DNA of 64,000 nucleotides from Euzebyella saccharophila (GCF_014855495.1 NZ_JACYFJ010000003.1:369564-433563), one strand, 5' to 3'. Positions 37,484 to 45,595 are shown, counted from the first letter of the stretch. The notes: a model not told the origin generated them from the letters alone. Translations and numbers: made by a program.

Positions 37484-38491
37484 CTACCACTTTATAATGG
37501 CGCTTCCCCAAGTAAAGCCACTGCCAAAAGCAGCCAACACCACTACATCACCTTCCTTTACCTTTCCTTGTTCCCAAGCTTCTGTTAGGGCTATGGGAAT
37601 GGAAGCCGCGGTGGTATTACCGTATTTCATAATATTATTGAAGACATTGGCATCTGACAGTCCAAATTTATTTTGAATGAACTGAGATATTCTAAGATTG
37701 GCCTGGTGTGGTACCAATAAGTCAATATCCGTTGGTTGAAGATTGTTTTTGGCCAATCCTTCCATAATTACCTCACTAAAGCGAACAACGGCATTTTTAA
37801 ATACAAACTGGCCATTCATGTATGGGTAATAAGATTCATCTTCAGGGTCATTTTCCTCTATAATATCCGTAACCCACCTTTTTCCCATACCGGGGGCAAT
37901 TAACGACAGCTCTTCTGCATGTTGCCCCTCAGAATGTAAATGGGTGGATAAAATTCCTTTTGAGGTATCCTCCTCTCTACTCAGTATGGCCGCTCCGGCA
38001 CCATCTCCAAATATAACGGAGACCGCCCTGCCCCTAGTGGTCATATCCAACCCTCTAGAATGAAGCTCGGAACCAATAACCAGAATGTTTTTGTACATTC
38101 CGCTCTTTATATATTGGTCTGCAACAGAAATGGCATAAATAAAACCGGAACATTGGTTTCTAACATCTAAGGCACCTACTGTTTTAATTCCCAAATCTCT
38201 TTGTACCAAAACACCGGGACCGGGAAAATAATAATCTGGACTTAGTGTTGCAAAGACAATAAAGTCTATATCATCCTTGTCTAAACCTGCTCTTTCAATG
38301 GCAATTTTAGCAGCTTTGACACCCATACTGGTCGTCGTATCCTGTTCCTTGGCCACATGCCTCCTTTCCTTAATGCCCGTACGTTCTTGAATCCACGCAT
38401 CATTAGTATCCATAACCTTGGACAAATCATCGTTGGTCACTACATTATCAGGTACATAATAACCAAGGCCCGTAATTTTTGAATTGTACAT
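37484..38491 (-). CDS. fabH: 3-oxoacyl-ACP synthase III (FabH)
   Basis: A 335-residue beta-ketoacyl-ACP synthase III, which starts fatty acid synthesis by condensing an acyl-CoA with malonyl-ACP. The triad is present: Cys in VRNQCSGFIYAI (about 114), His in LLVPHQANLRI and Asn in YGNTTAASIPIAL. The end GSGFTWGSAIIKW is typical. Unlike in many bacteria it is not next to plsX or rpmF here; it is alone, between the CoA-binding gene and the candidate small RNA. It could also serve a specialised lipid path. Confidence 0.93.
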   Translation of the reverse strand: MYNSKITGLGYYVPDNVVTNDDLSKVMDTNDAWIQERTGIKERRHVAKEQDTTTSMGVKAAKIAIERAGLDKDDIDFIVFATLSPDYYFPGPGVLVQRDLGIKTVGALDVRNQCSGFIYAISVADQYIKSGMYKNILVIGSELHSRGLDMTTRGRAVSVIFGDGAGAAILSREEDTSKGILSTHLHSEGQHAEELSLIAPGMGKRWVTDIIEENDPEDESYYPYMNGQFVFKNAVVRFSEVIMEGLAKNNLQPTDIDLLVPHQANLRISQFIQNKFGLSDANVFNNIMKYGNTTAASIPIALTEAWEQGKVKEGDVVVLAAFGSGFTWGSAIIKW

Positions 38492-38566
38492 AGTGTAAGT
38501 TTCTGTTGAAATTATAAAAGGCCAATATCTAATTGTATGTATAGCTCAATTAGAATTCCTTTCAAG

Positions 38567-38574
38567 CAAAAATA
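38567..38574 (-). promoter_or_regulatory. -7 promoter box of fabH
   Basis: TATTTTTG on the minus strand, exact TAnnTTTG, implying a leader of about 72 nt before the fabH ATG. No -33 TTG at the normal distance. Confidence 0.4.
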
Positions 38575-38680
38575 AGAGGTTATTTAGGAATAACTGTCCT
38601 TGCTACCAAACAAGATAGTGAATTTGAGATTGGGTACATTCTAATTAGCAGTCTTTTTTTGAGGCTATTATCTTAAATTA

Positions 38681-38786
38681 AAAACGTGCCTCCTTGCGAA
38701 GACACGTTTCCAAACAACCTAACCAATAAATAATCAGCATGTGGTAATAGACTATCCTTTTTCATAGCAAATTTCCCTTTACCACA
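38681..38786 (-). ncRNA. Candidate small RNA with promoter and terminator
   Basis: A transcript of about 106 nt on the minus strand. An exact -7 box (38790-38797) predicts the first base at 38786. The RNA starts with TGTGGTAA, which pairs with TTACCACA (ending at 38740). Inside is a smaller stem CTAT..ATAG (38752-38767). A U-rich linker with TTATTGGTTAGGTTG follows, and then the terminator AAACGTG..CACGTTT (38682-38709, with inner stem CTT/AAG) and a T run. The element at 14.6 kb shares this order and several words. The known Rfam Flavo-1 family is one possible identity that I cannot test. A 30-codon frame inside it is discussed under rejected items. Confidence 0.55.
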
Positions 38787-38789
38787 CAT

Positions 38790-38797
38790 CAAATATA
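38790..38797 (-). promoter_or_regulatory. -7 box of the candidate small RNA
   Basis: TATATTTG on the minus strand, exact TAnnTTTG. The predicted start lies 4 bases after the G, at 38786, exactly the first base of the RNA's 5' stem. No TTG lies at the -33 distance. Confidence 0.5.
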
Positions 38798-38852
38798 CAA
38801 TTTGTTTAATTAATATTAAAATAAGTTAAACAAAAAGTATTGTTAAAAAACC

Positions 38853-38915
38853 TGTCACCTACAGCCGTTGCAAAATGTCAGTTTGTCACTTTTATACGAT
38901 TGGTATTTTTTTTGA
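38853..38915 (+). promoter_or_regulatory. htpG control region: TGTCA repeats and promoter motif
   Basis: Three TGTCA words (38853-38857, 38876-38880, 38884-38888), the last two 3 bases apart, precede TTGGTAT-N5-TTGA (38900-38915). There GG and the next G are 10 bases apart, as in sigma-54 promoters. A sigma-A type reading is also possible: TTG (38883-38885), 18 bases, TATTTTTT. The htpG ATG is about 75 bases downstream. Confidence 0.45.
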
Positions 38916-38987
38916 ACCCAAGAGTCGAGAGAAATTTATTCCCTTTTTTGGGAAACCTATTTAAAACAAGTTCAAAAAAATATAATT

Positions 38988-40877
38988 ATGGCAACAGGTA
39001 AAATCAATGTCTCGGTAGACAACATTTTTCCATTGATCAAAAAGTTTTTATACAGTGATCATGAAATTTTTCTAAGGGAGCTTATTTCAAACGCGACGGA
39101 TGCCACCTTAAAATTGAAACATTTAACCTCTATAGGCGAGGCTAAAGTAGAATATGGTCAACCCATCATTGAAGTTAAGGTAGATAAGGAAGGAAAGAAA
39201 ATCCACATTATCGACCAAGGAATAGGTATGACCAAAGAGGAAGTGGAGAAGTACATTAATGAGGTTGCTTTTTCCGGGGCCGAAGAATTTTTGAACAAGT
39301 ATGAGGATGGAGCCAAAGATGCAGGTATTATTGGCCACTTTGGTCTTGGTTTTTATTCGGCTTTTATGGTGGCCCACAAAGTTGAAATCTTGACCAAAAG
39401 CTTTAAGGAAGGGACTGAAGCCGTTCATTGGTCTTGTGATGGCTCTCCTGAATTTAATCTAGAAACGGCAGAAAAGGAGGAGCGTGGTACGGAGATTATT
39501 CTTCACGTAGCGGAAGATTCCACCGAGTTTTTAGAAGATAATAAGATAAGTGAACTTTTACGTAAGTACAACAAGTTCATGCCCATTCCTATAAAATTTG
39601 GCACCAAAACCGAAACGCTACCAAAGCCAGAAGATGCCAAAGAAGACGATCCAGCTCCTACCAAAGAAGTAGATAATATAATCAATAATCCGAATCCAGC
39701 TTGGACCAAGCAGCCTACGGATCTAGAGGAAAAGGATTATAAGGAATTTTACAGGGAGTTATACCCCATGCAGTTTGAGGAGCCATTGTTCCACATTCAT
39801 TTGAATGTAGACTACCCCTTCAATCTCACAGGTATCCTTTATTTTCCAAAGCTTACCAATGACCTAAATATCCAAAAGGATAAAATTCAGTTATACCAGA
39901 ACCAGGTATTTGTCACGGACAACGTAGAAGGTATTGTACCTGAATTCTTGACCATGTTACGTGGGGTCATAGATTCTCCGGATATCCCTCTAAACGTATC
40001 GCGTTCCTATCTACAGGCCGATGGTGCTGTTAAAAAGATTTCCTCCTACATCACGAGAAAGGTGGCCGATAAACTAAATAGCCTCTTTAAGAACAATCGT
40101 GAGGATTTTGAACAAAAATGGAACGATATTAAAATCGTTATCGAATACGGAATGCTTTCCGAAGAAAAATTCTTTGACAAGGCAGATAAGTTTGCGCTAT
40201 ACCCAACTGTAGATGGTAAATTTTTCACCTTTGAAGAGTTACAGGAAAAAATCAAGGGGAACCAAACGGACAAGGATGATAAGACCGTTATTCTCTATGC
40301 ATCCGATCAACAGGCACAACACAGTTATATTGAATCTGCTAAGGCAAAAGGATATGAAGTGCTACTATTGGATTCCCCCATCATCAGCCATTTAATGCAG
40401 AAGTTGGAAACCAGTAAGGAGAATATATCTTTCGCCAGGGTTGATGCCGATCATATTGATAATCTTATCAAAAAAGAGGACACCCAGATTTCCAAATTAT
40501 CCGATGAGGAAAAAGAAACCCTTAAGACCAATTTGGAAGAAGTTATAGACGATAAAAGCTACACCATACAACTAGAAGCTATGGATAGTAGTGCATCACC
40601 TTTTATTATCACGGAGCCAGAGTTCATGCGAAGAATGAAAGAAATGCAGCAAACTGGTGGTGGCGGAATGTTCGGGATGGGCAATATGCCAGATATGTAC
40701 AACATTATCGTAAACACCAATCATGAATTGGTAGGTGAAATTTTAAGTACAAAGACCTCTAAAAAAAGAGAGCGACTGATTAATCAGTCTATCGATTTGG
40801 CAAAACTTTCCAAAGGTTTGCTTAAAGGTGAGGAGCTTACCAATTTTATAAAAAGAAGCTACGAGATGGTGAAATAG
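38988..40877 (+). CDS. htpG: Molecular chaperone HtpG (Hsp90)
   Basis: A 629-residue Hsp90. The N-terminal ATPase has FLRELISNATDATLKLKHLT, IIDQGIGMTKEEVEKYI and IGHFGLGFYSAFMV. The middle domain has the catalytic Arg region PLNVSRSYLQAD, and the C-terminal dimerisation domain follows. A charged Glu/Asp/Pro linker (about 205-225, PKPEDAKEDDPAPTKEVDNI) is longer than in E. coli HtpG. It folds and remodels client proteins, mainly under heat stress, and the control region upstream may provide stress regulation. It ends at a shared terminator, convergent with the inositol oxygenase gene. Confidence 0.97.
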   Translation: MATGKINVSVDNIFPLIKKFLYSDHEIFLRELISNATDATLKLKHLTSIGEAKVEYGQPIIEVKVDKEGKKIHIIDQGIGMTKEEVEKYINEVAFSGAEEFLNKYEDGAKDAGIIGHFGLGFYSAFMVAHKVEILTKSFKEGTEAVHWSCDGSPEFNLETAEKEERGTEIILHVAEDSTEFLEDNKISELLRKYNKFMPIPIKFGTKTETLPKPEDAKEDDPAPTKEVDNIINNPNPAWTKQPTDLEEKDYKEFYRELYPMQFEEPLFHIHLNVDYPFNLTGILYFPKLTNDLNIQKDKIQLYQNQVFVTDNVEGIVPEFLTMLRGVIDSPDIPLNVSRSYLQADGAVKKISSYITRKVADKLNSLFKNNREDFEQKWNDIKIVIEYGMLSEEKFFDKADKFALYPTVDGKFFTFEELQEKIKGNQTDKDDKTVILYASDQQAQHSYIESAKAKGYEVLLLDSPIISHLMQKLETSKENISFARVDADHIDNLIKKEDTQISKLSDEEKETLKTNLEEVIDDKSYTIQLEAMDSSASPFIITEPEFMRRMKEMQQTGGGGMFGMGNMPDMYNIIVNTNHELVGEILSTKTSKKRERLINQSIDLAKLSKGLLKGEELTNFIKRSYEMVK

Positions 40878-40897
40878 TTTCATCCTCTATTGAAATT

Positions 40898-40927
40898 AAA
40901 AAGCTCCAGTTTTCACTGGAGCTTTTT
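40898..40927 (+). terminator. Bidirectional terminator of htpG and inositol oxygenase genes
   Basis: A perfect stem AAAAAGCTCCAGT and ACTGGAGCTTTTT with loop TTTC, between two convergent genes. The A and T tracts make it work in both directions. Confidence 0.9.
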
Positions 40928-40949
40928 ATTTATTAAGTTTCTTTACTTG

Positions 40950-41759
40950 CTACCAATAAATTGGACCGGTACCCAAATATTTATCTGCAATGGGCTTGTA
41001 ATAATCTATGACATCATCCAGGTCATAAATTTTTTGAGATTTGGTGTATAGGTCATACTTGTTAAAATCCTTTATTATCTGAAGGTATTCCCCATCTTTC
41101 TCGTTAAGAAGTTCCTTATAACTACCTCCCGTATGCCAGGGATAGAAGGAATGGTAACGAATCATTACCATGGCTTCAGCCGGTAATTTATTATCCTTAT
41201 GATTTGCTAAAACACGATAAAGGTACTCATCATGTCCCCAGGCTAGATTGAGATTATCCAAACCACACCCTTCTTCATAAATTCCGGTAGTGGTATTGTA
41301 TTCCGGATTGTCCATATCTGGGTTTAACTTATTGAATTCTGGGTACACACAAGTGTCCGGCAATTTACAACCTACTACGAAAACATCTCCCACAGTTCCC
41401 CATTGCTCATCTTGACTTGTACCGTCTTCATCACTTCCCCACATGAACATTACCTTGCCTAAATCATGGATAAGCCCCGTCAATTGCATCCAATCAGGTC
41501 TGTTATCTTCCCTAATAGCTTCTGCGCTCTGTATTAAATGCTGAACATTTGGCAAATCCAAATCGGGATCACTAACATCAATAAGCTTGTTTAAATGCGC
41601 CATTGCTTCAAAAAGAGGCATAGGCTTATCAAATGTGAGGTATTTTTTATGCATTCTTTGAACGTAATCCACGGTTTGTTTGGAACGCATTTTACGATAA
41701 TGTTCCTTAACTGCGGCTTTTACATCCACGGCCTCGTAATTTCTAAACGTTTTTTCCAT
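40950..41759 (-). CDS. Inositol oxygenase
   Basis: A 269-residue enzyme of the myo-inositol oxygenase family, a di-iron HD-type dioxygenase that cleaves myo-inositol to D-glucuronate. Typical segments: YVQRMHKKYLTFDKPMPLFE, MQLTGLIHDLGKVMFMWG (His-Asp ligands), GTVGDVFVVGCKLPD, LNLAWGHDEYLYRVLANH (His ligand), MIRYHSFYPWHTGG (His ligand) and NKYDLYTKS (Asp). It is close to the animal and plant enzymes in length and order, and such genes are rare in bacteria. The symporter encoded upstream is its likely substrate supplier. Confidence 0.95.
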   Translation of the reverse strand: MEKTFRNYEAVDVKAAVKEHYRKMRSKQTVDYVQRMHKKYLTFDKPMPLFEAMAHLNKLIDVSDPDLDLPNVQHLIQSAEAIREDNRPDWMQLTGLIHDLGKVMFMWGSDEDGTSQDEQWGTVGDVFVVGCKLPDTCVYPEFNKLNPDMDNPEYNTTTGIYEEGCGLDNLNLAWGHDEYLYRVLANHKDNKLPAEAMVMIRYHSFYPWHTGGSYKELLNEKDGEYLQIIKDFNKYDLYTKSQKIYDLDDVIDYYKPIADKYLGTGPIYW

Positions 41760-41810
41760 TTAAGTAGTTGTAAGTCTATAAAGAGTTTAGTTTATTCGAT
41801 ATAAGTGTTT

Positions 41811-43412
41811 TTAAGACACATTTCCCAGTACAATGTACAAAATTATTGCAAAAAGTACGAGTATGGCGCTAAAGTGCTTTGCATACTTCCATGGTTTTAA
41901 ATCCAAAACCCCGGCATCTTTCATTACAAATCGCTCCTCTTTTTTCATTAAGGCAGATGCAATATGCATCACCAAAATATTAAGGACAAATTCTATGGCC
42001 CAAATATGTATAAAGTGTAATTGAACTTGAATGATATAGTCCATCACCACATAAAAAACCAATCCAAAGAGCAGTCCAACCTTGGCTCCTCCCGCCGAAA
42101 CCCGTGGAAAAAGGAATCCGGCCAGAATTACACTGGCTATAGGAATGAAGAAGATACCATTTAGTTGTTGTAATAATTGATAAAGTCCTTCTGGGGCATT
42201 CGCCACAAAAGGCGCAATGCCAATGGCAAAAACTGCCAACAAAGCGGAAGTCCACTTTCCAATGGCTACCAGTCTTTTATCACTGGTATTTTTATTGATG
42301 TATCGTTTGTAAATACCCAAACTAAATAGGGTGGCCGCACTATTGAGAGCACTATTGAATGTACTTAAGATAGCTCCCATCATTACGGCGACAAAAAAAC
42401 CGGTAAGCCAGAGCGGCAATACCTTTTTTACCAACAATGGATAAACACTATCTGGATTGTCATATAAGCTTTCCCCAAAATAATAATAACCAATAAGTCC
42501 GGGAAGAACAACCACCAACGGTACCAATATCTTCAATAGGCCCGTAAACAGTAAGCCTTTTTGAGCTTCTTTCAAGTTTACCGCCCCCAAAACTCTCTGA
42601 ATAATGGATTGGTGCATACACCAAAAATAAACTTGGTTGAGCATAAAGCCCGTAAACAAAACCTCAAAAGGTAAAATAGCGGTACGCGCTCCTTCCCCTA
42701 CCCCTGGTTCGTCGCTTACCACATTGAACTTTTCCGGCGCATTATTAAATACCGCTCCAAAACCTTCAAAAAGGTTTCCTTCCCCAATACTTAGAAGTGC
42801 CAAAATAGGAACCAATAGCCCCGCTACCAATAGTCCAAAACCATTTATTGTATCTGTGTAGGCAACCATTTTTAGGCCACCAAAAATGGCATAAATAGCA
42901 CCTATAATACCTACAATCAGGATAGTTATCCAAATACCTTGTTGTTGACTTACGTTCAGCAAATCTGATATTTCAAAAATAGCTTCTATGTTCAATGCCC
43001 CCGTATAAAGTACAATGGGCAGTAACGTTGCTACAAAGGAAAAAATGAGCAGAGCGGCAATTAAGGTTCGGGTCAAGCCATCAAATCTATTTTCCAAGAA
43101 TTGAGGAATGGTAGTCAGTCCCATTTTCAAATAACGTGGGGCAAAATACAACGCAGCAATTACTAAGGCTACCGCCGATGTTACTTCCCAAGCTATGATG
43201 ATGGCCCCATTTCTATAGGCCGATCCATTGAGCCCCACTAAATGCTCTGTAGAAATATTGGTAAGTAACAGGGAACCCGCTATAACAATTCCCGTAAGGG
43301 AACGTCCTCCCAAGAAATAGCCATCCTGGGTATCAAGTTTGTCTTTCCTAAGCTGCCAAGTTGCGTAAAACGCAACAAATCCGGTAAATAATAAAAAGGT
43401 TAATAAGGCCAT
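41811..43412 (-). CDS. SGLT-like sodium/solute symporter, probable inositol importer
   Basis: A 533-residue SSS-family transporter of the sodium/glucose cotransporter type with about 14 helices. Features: DGYFLGGRSLTGIVIAGSLL, SAYRNGAIIIAWEVTSAV, YAIFGGLKMVAYTDTINGFG, WCMHQSIIQRVLGAVNLKEA and the long C-terminal hydrophobic helices. It precedes inositol oxygenase by 51 bases on the same strand, so it probably imports inositol with sodium; the substrate is inferred from the neighbour. The ATG at 43412 (MALLTFLLF) was chosen; an upstream TTG at 43439 is unlikely. Confidence 0.9.
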   Translation of the reverse strand: MALLTFLLFTGFVAFYATWQLRKDKLDTQDGYFLGGRSLTGIVIAGSLLLTNISTEHLVGLNGSAYRNGAIIIAWEVTSAVALVIAALYFAPRYLKMGLTTIPQFLENRFDGLTRTLIAALLIFSFVATLLPIVLYTGALNIEAIFEISDLLNVSQQQGIWITILIVGIIGAIYAIFGGLKMVAYTDTINGFGLLVAGLLVPILALLSIGEGNLFEGFGAVFNNAPEKFNVVSDEPGVGEGARTAILPFEVLFTGFMLNQVYFWCMHQSIIQRVLGAVNLKEAQKGLLFTGLLKILVPLVVVLPGLIGYYYFGESLYDNPDSVYPLLVKKVLPLWLTGFFVAVMMGAILSTFNSALNSAATLFSLGIYKRYINKNTSDKRLVAIGKWTSALLAVFAIGIAPFVANAPEGLYQLLQQLNGIFFIPIASVILAGFLFPRVSAGGAKVGLLFGLVFYVVMDYIIQVQLHFIHIWAIEFVLNILVMHIASALMKKEERFVMKDAGVLDLKPWKYAKHFSAILVLFAIILYIVLGNVS

Positions 43413-43621
43413 GGCGATAAATGTAGATAATTTTTTCAAACCGTTATATCCTTCCCCTCATGACAAAAAAACATTTGGAAAGAGGAACCATAAGACCCAA
43501 ACGCACATCTTCCTGACAATTAATTAGTTACAAAATCATGTGAGAAATGTAAATTTTACAACATTAAGAACTATAAATGTAAAGGTCTAAACCTTGTAAA
43601 TGGAAAGCTTGCAATATTTTA

Positions 43622-43652
43622 TTGTACCGCTTCTTTAGCTTGTGTATTTTTG
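43622..43652 (+). promoter_or_regulatory. Promoter of the MOSC gene (probable leaderless start)
   Basis: TTG (43622-43624), 20 bases, TATTTTTG (43645-43652), both ideal. The ATG at 43656 begins 4 bases after the last G, so the first transcribed base should be the A of ATG. An in-frame TTG at 43650 lies inside the box and is ruled out as a start. Confidence 0.65.
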
Positions 43653-43655
43653 AAT

Positions 43656-44288
43656 ATGAAAATTATTTCCACTAACCTTGGTAACCCGGTAACCATTACT
43701 TGGAACGGTAAAGAAGAACAGACAGGTATTTACAAATATCCTGTTGACCATGCATTGGAGCTCAATAAGACCATTATTAAGGACGACACCATTATTGATA
43801 AAATACATCATGGAGGCATCAATAAGGCATGTTATATCTTTTCATCAAACCATTATCCTTATTGGAAGGAACAATTTCCAAATTTGGATTGGGACTGGGG
43901 AATGTTCGGAGAAAACTTAACGGTGGAGGGTTTGGACGAGACCCAAATTAGAGTAGGCAATATTTACAAGTTGGGAAGTGCTTTGGTGCAGATGACACAA
44001 CCGCGCGAACCATGTTATAAACTAGGGGTACGCTTCCAGGATCAATCAATTCTTAAAAAATTTATTGATTATGGGCTCCCAGGGACTTATCTTAAGATTC
44101 TAGAAGAAGGCTTGGTAAAAAAAGGAGATACCATGGAATTGGTGGAAGAATCCAAAAATGAGCTTACCGTAAGCCAATTCTACCAACTTTTATACATAAG
44201 AAAGAAACCGAAGGAATTATTACATCTTTTCATGACCAATTCTGCGGTTCCTGAATATAAAAAGGAGAAATTCAAGAAATTTTTATAA
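43656..44288 (+). CDS. MOSC domain protein (YiiM-like)
   Basis: A 210-residue MOSC-domain protein of the YiiM type. Features: STNLGNPVTITWNGKEEQTG, DKIHHGGINKACYIFSSNHY, FGENLTVEGLDETQIRVGN and the invariant Cys in QPREPCYKLGVRFQ. A C-terminal 3-alpha segment (LTVSQFYQLLYIRKKPKELL) is present. The family is predicted to handle sulfur or molybdenum cofactors; related proteins detoxify hydroxylated purines. A DoxX-like membrane gene follows by 59 bases on the same strand. Confidence 0.92.
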   Translation: MKIISTNLGNPVTITWNGKEEQTGIYKYPVDHALELNKTIIKDDTIIDKIHHGGINKACYIFSSNHYPYWKEQFPNLDWDWGMFGENLTVEGLDETQIRVGNIYKLGSALVQMTQPREPCYKLGVRFQDQSILKKFIDYGLPGTYLKILEEGLVKKGDTMELVEESKNELTVSQFYQLLYIRKKPKELLHLFMTNSAVPEYKKEKFKKFL

Positions 44289-44347
44289 TTTCAACAAAGC
44301 CCATTTTTTAAGAAGAGACGTTACTTTGGGTTCAAAATTTAAAATTT

Positions 44348-44716
44348 ATGTCCCTATACGGTCCATGGCATTTGTACTTGATGGCAACGTTGTACATCCT
44401 TGCCGGTATTCTCCATTTTTTGAAACCTAAAATGTATAAAAGAATCATACCCTCCTATTTACCCGGGCATGGTTTCATTGTTGTAATAAGCGGTATTGTA
44501 GAAATTATATTGGGTTTGGCCGTTTTTTATCCCCCAACAAGGAATGCTGCGCTCTATGGCATTATTATAATGCTCACTTTTTTTCTTCCTGTTCATTTTT
44601 TCATGCTCAATAACAAAAAAGCAGGAATGGGATTACCTAAATGGGCGCTATTTGCCAGAATTCCTTTGCAGTTTGTTTTAATGTTCTGGTCTTTTTGGTA
44701 CTTGAACATTAGTTAA
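44348..44716 (+). CDS. DoxX-like small membrane protein
   Basis: A 122-residue inner-membrane protein with four hydrophobic helices (about 8-22, 40-62, 68-88, 100-120). It resembles the DoxX/MauE group: LYILAGILHFLKPKMYKRII, VVISGIVEIILGLAVFYP, GIIIMLTFFLPVHFFMLN. Its function is unknown; family members may work in redox or respiratory processes. It follows the MOSC gene and ends before a terminator shared with the next, convergent gene. Confidence 0.85.
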   Translation: MSLYGPWHLYLMATLYILAGILHFLKPKMYKRIIPSYLPGHGFIVVISGIVEIILGLAVFYPPTRNAALYGIIIMLTFFLPVHFFMLNNKKAGMGLPKWALFARIPLQFVLMFWSFWYLNIS

Positions 44717-44734
44717 AATAAAGAAATCAAAAAA

Positions 44735-44756
44735 CCCTGCCGGAAATCCGACAGGG
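44735..44756 (-). terminator. Terminator of the secreted protein gene 44797-45381
   Basis: On the minus strand CCCTGTCGG and CCGGCAGGG (one mismatch), loop ATTT, then six T residues. It also carries a T/G-rich approach (TTTAAGTTGAGTTGAG), a pattern similar to the linkers of the two small RNA candidates. It lies between convergent genes and may serve both. Confidence 0.8.
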
Positions 44757-44796
44757 CCTTTAACTCAACTCAACTTAAACTACTATTTTTAATTAC

Positions 44797-45381
44797 TTAT
44801 TTGATATTGATCGTTTCGTAGTATGATTTCTTTCCGTCAGTAACAACTACGGTATAAACGTCTTTGTATGCTGTTTTAAAGTTGAATACTTTCTCAACTA
44901 CCATACTGTCTTTCCACTCTTGGGAGAAAACCAAACGGTTGCTGCTATCGAAAACATCAACGTTAACATCGTTTTTGTCCAGGTTTAAGTGATTAAAATA
45001 AACCACTCCGTCCTTAAGCCTATAAACTGGCTTCGTTTCTTCTTTTTTATCTGTGATAGCTACGTTAGTACCATCAACGGTAATCGTATAAACTGTAGTT
45101 CTCAAACTATCATCAGTAGTAAAGTAATACTGACCATCTTTTAAGTTTTTCAAGTCGAATTTTTTAGCGTACGACTTTTGATCTACGGTTTCAAAGTAGA
45201 TAACGTTACTATCTGTATCTAGAAGCTTAATGGTAGTTTTACTGGTTTCAGAATCCAATTCAAAAACTACGCTTTTTGCATTTTCATTAGTGATTAGGCT
45301 TAATTTCCCTTCGATGGCCGAAGCTGTCATTGTTCCGAACATAAGGGCGATCATTGCTACTGTTCTTGTTACTTTTTTCAT
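44797..45381 (-). CDS. Secreted protein of unknown function
   Basis: A 194-residue secreted protein. The signal peptide MKKVTRTVAMIALMFGTMTA is cleaved after SA. The mature protein is two similar beta-sandwich-like halves: KSVVFELDSETSKTTIKLLD, then FDLKNLKDGQYYF in the first half, and DVNVDVFDSSNRLVFSQEW, then FNFKTAYKDVYTVVVTDGKK in the second. Each half has the 'G(Q/V)Y-(Y/T)' closing strand seen in T9SS-like Ig domains, but no sorting motif is present. It is likely periplasmic. A 5' leader of about 50 nt contains a hairpin. Confidence 0.75.
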   Translation of the reverse strand: MKKVTRTVAMIALMFGTMTASAIEGKLSLITNENAKSVVFELDSETSKTTIKLLDTDSNVIYFETVDQKSYAKKFDLKNLKDGQYYFTTDDSLRTTVYTITVDGTNVAITDKKEETKPVYRLKDGVVYFNHLNLDKNDVNVDVFDSSNRLVFSQEWKDSMVVEKVFNFKTAYKDVYTVVVTDGKKSYYETINIK

Positions 45382-45395
45382 GACATTTTGTTTTA

Positions 45396-45417
45396 AAGCC
45401 TGTCTTACAACAGGTTT
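45396..45417 (-). promoter_or_regulatory. 5' leader hairpin of the secreted protein gene
   Basis: AAGCCTGT (45396-45403) and ACAGGTTT (45410-45417) form an 8-bp stem with one G-T wobble and a 6-base loop. It lies about 15-35 bases before the ATG at 45381 and within the transcript that starts at the box 45434-45441. Confidence 0.4.
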
Positions 45418-45433
45418 GGTTAATAATCTGGTA

Positions 45434-45441
45434 CAAACATA
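45434..45441 (-). promoter_or_regulatory. -7 promoter box of the secreted protein gene
   Basis: TATGTTTG on the minus strand, exact TAnnTTTG. Transcription would start near 45430, giving a leader of about 49 nt. No TTG at the -33 distance. Confidence 0.45.
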
Positions 45442-45511
45442 CCACGGAATACCACCTCACACTACTACTCATTTTTCCAATTTATGTGCTATATTAACAT
45501 GGGTAGGGTAC

Positions 45512-45527
45512 CTTTTATCGATAAAAG
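45512..45527. promoter_or_regulatory. Perfect 16-bp palindrome upstream of the AraC gene
   Basis: CTTTTATCGATAAAAG is a perfect 16-base palindrome about 70 bases before the AraC-type gene start. It could be an operator, for example for autoregulation; its AT-rich composition makes chance occurrence possible. Confidence 0.35.
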
Positions 45528-45583
45528 ATAATTTTGAACATTTTTTGGTTAATTTTGCAAAGAATTGCGTTTTTATACTGTAC

Positions 45584-45591
45584 TAATTTTG
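45584..45591 (+). promoter_or_regulatory. -7 promoter box of the AraC-AlkB operon (probable leaderless)
   Basis: TAATTTTG, exact TAnnTTTG, with a TTG (45565-45567) 16 bases before it. The ATG at 45596 begins 5 bases after the G, so the mRNA would be leaderless or nearly so. Another exact copy, TAATTTTG, lies at 45550-45557. Confidence 0.45.
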
Positions 45592-45595
45592 CACT

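Noticed and set aside
38673..38765. A 30-codon open frame on the minus strand inside the candidate small RNA
   Set aside because: It starts with ATG and Lys-Lys but runs straight through the terminator hairpin, and the element at 14.6 kb with the same layout has no corresponding frame. Structure explains the conservation better than coding.
43450..43621. Possible promoter or small gene between the symporter and MOSC genes
   Set aside because: No TAnnTTTG box on the minus strand and no coding-like frame; the symporter promoter could not be located.
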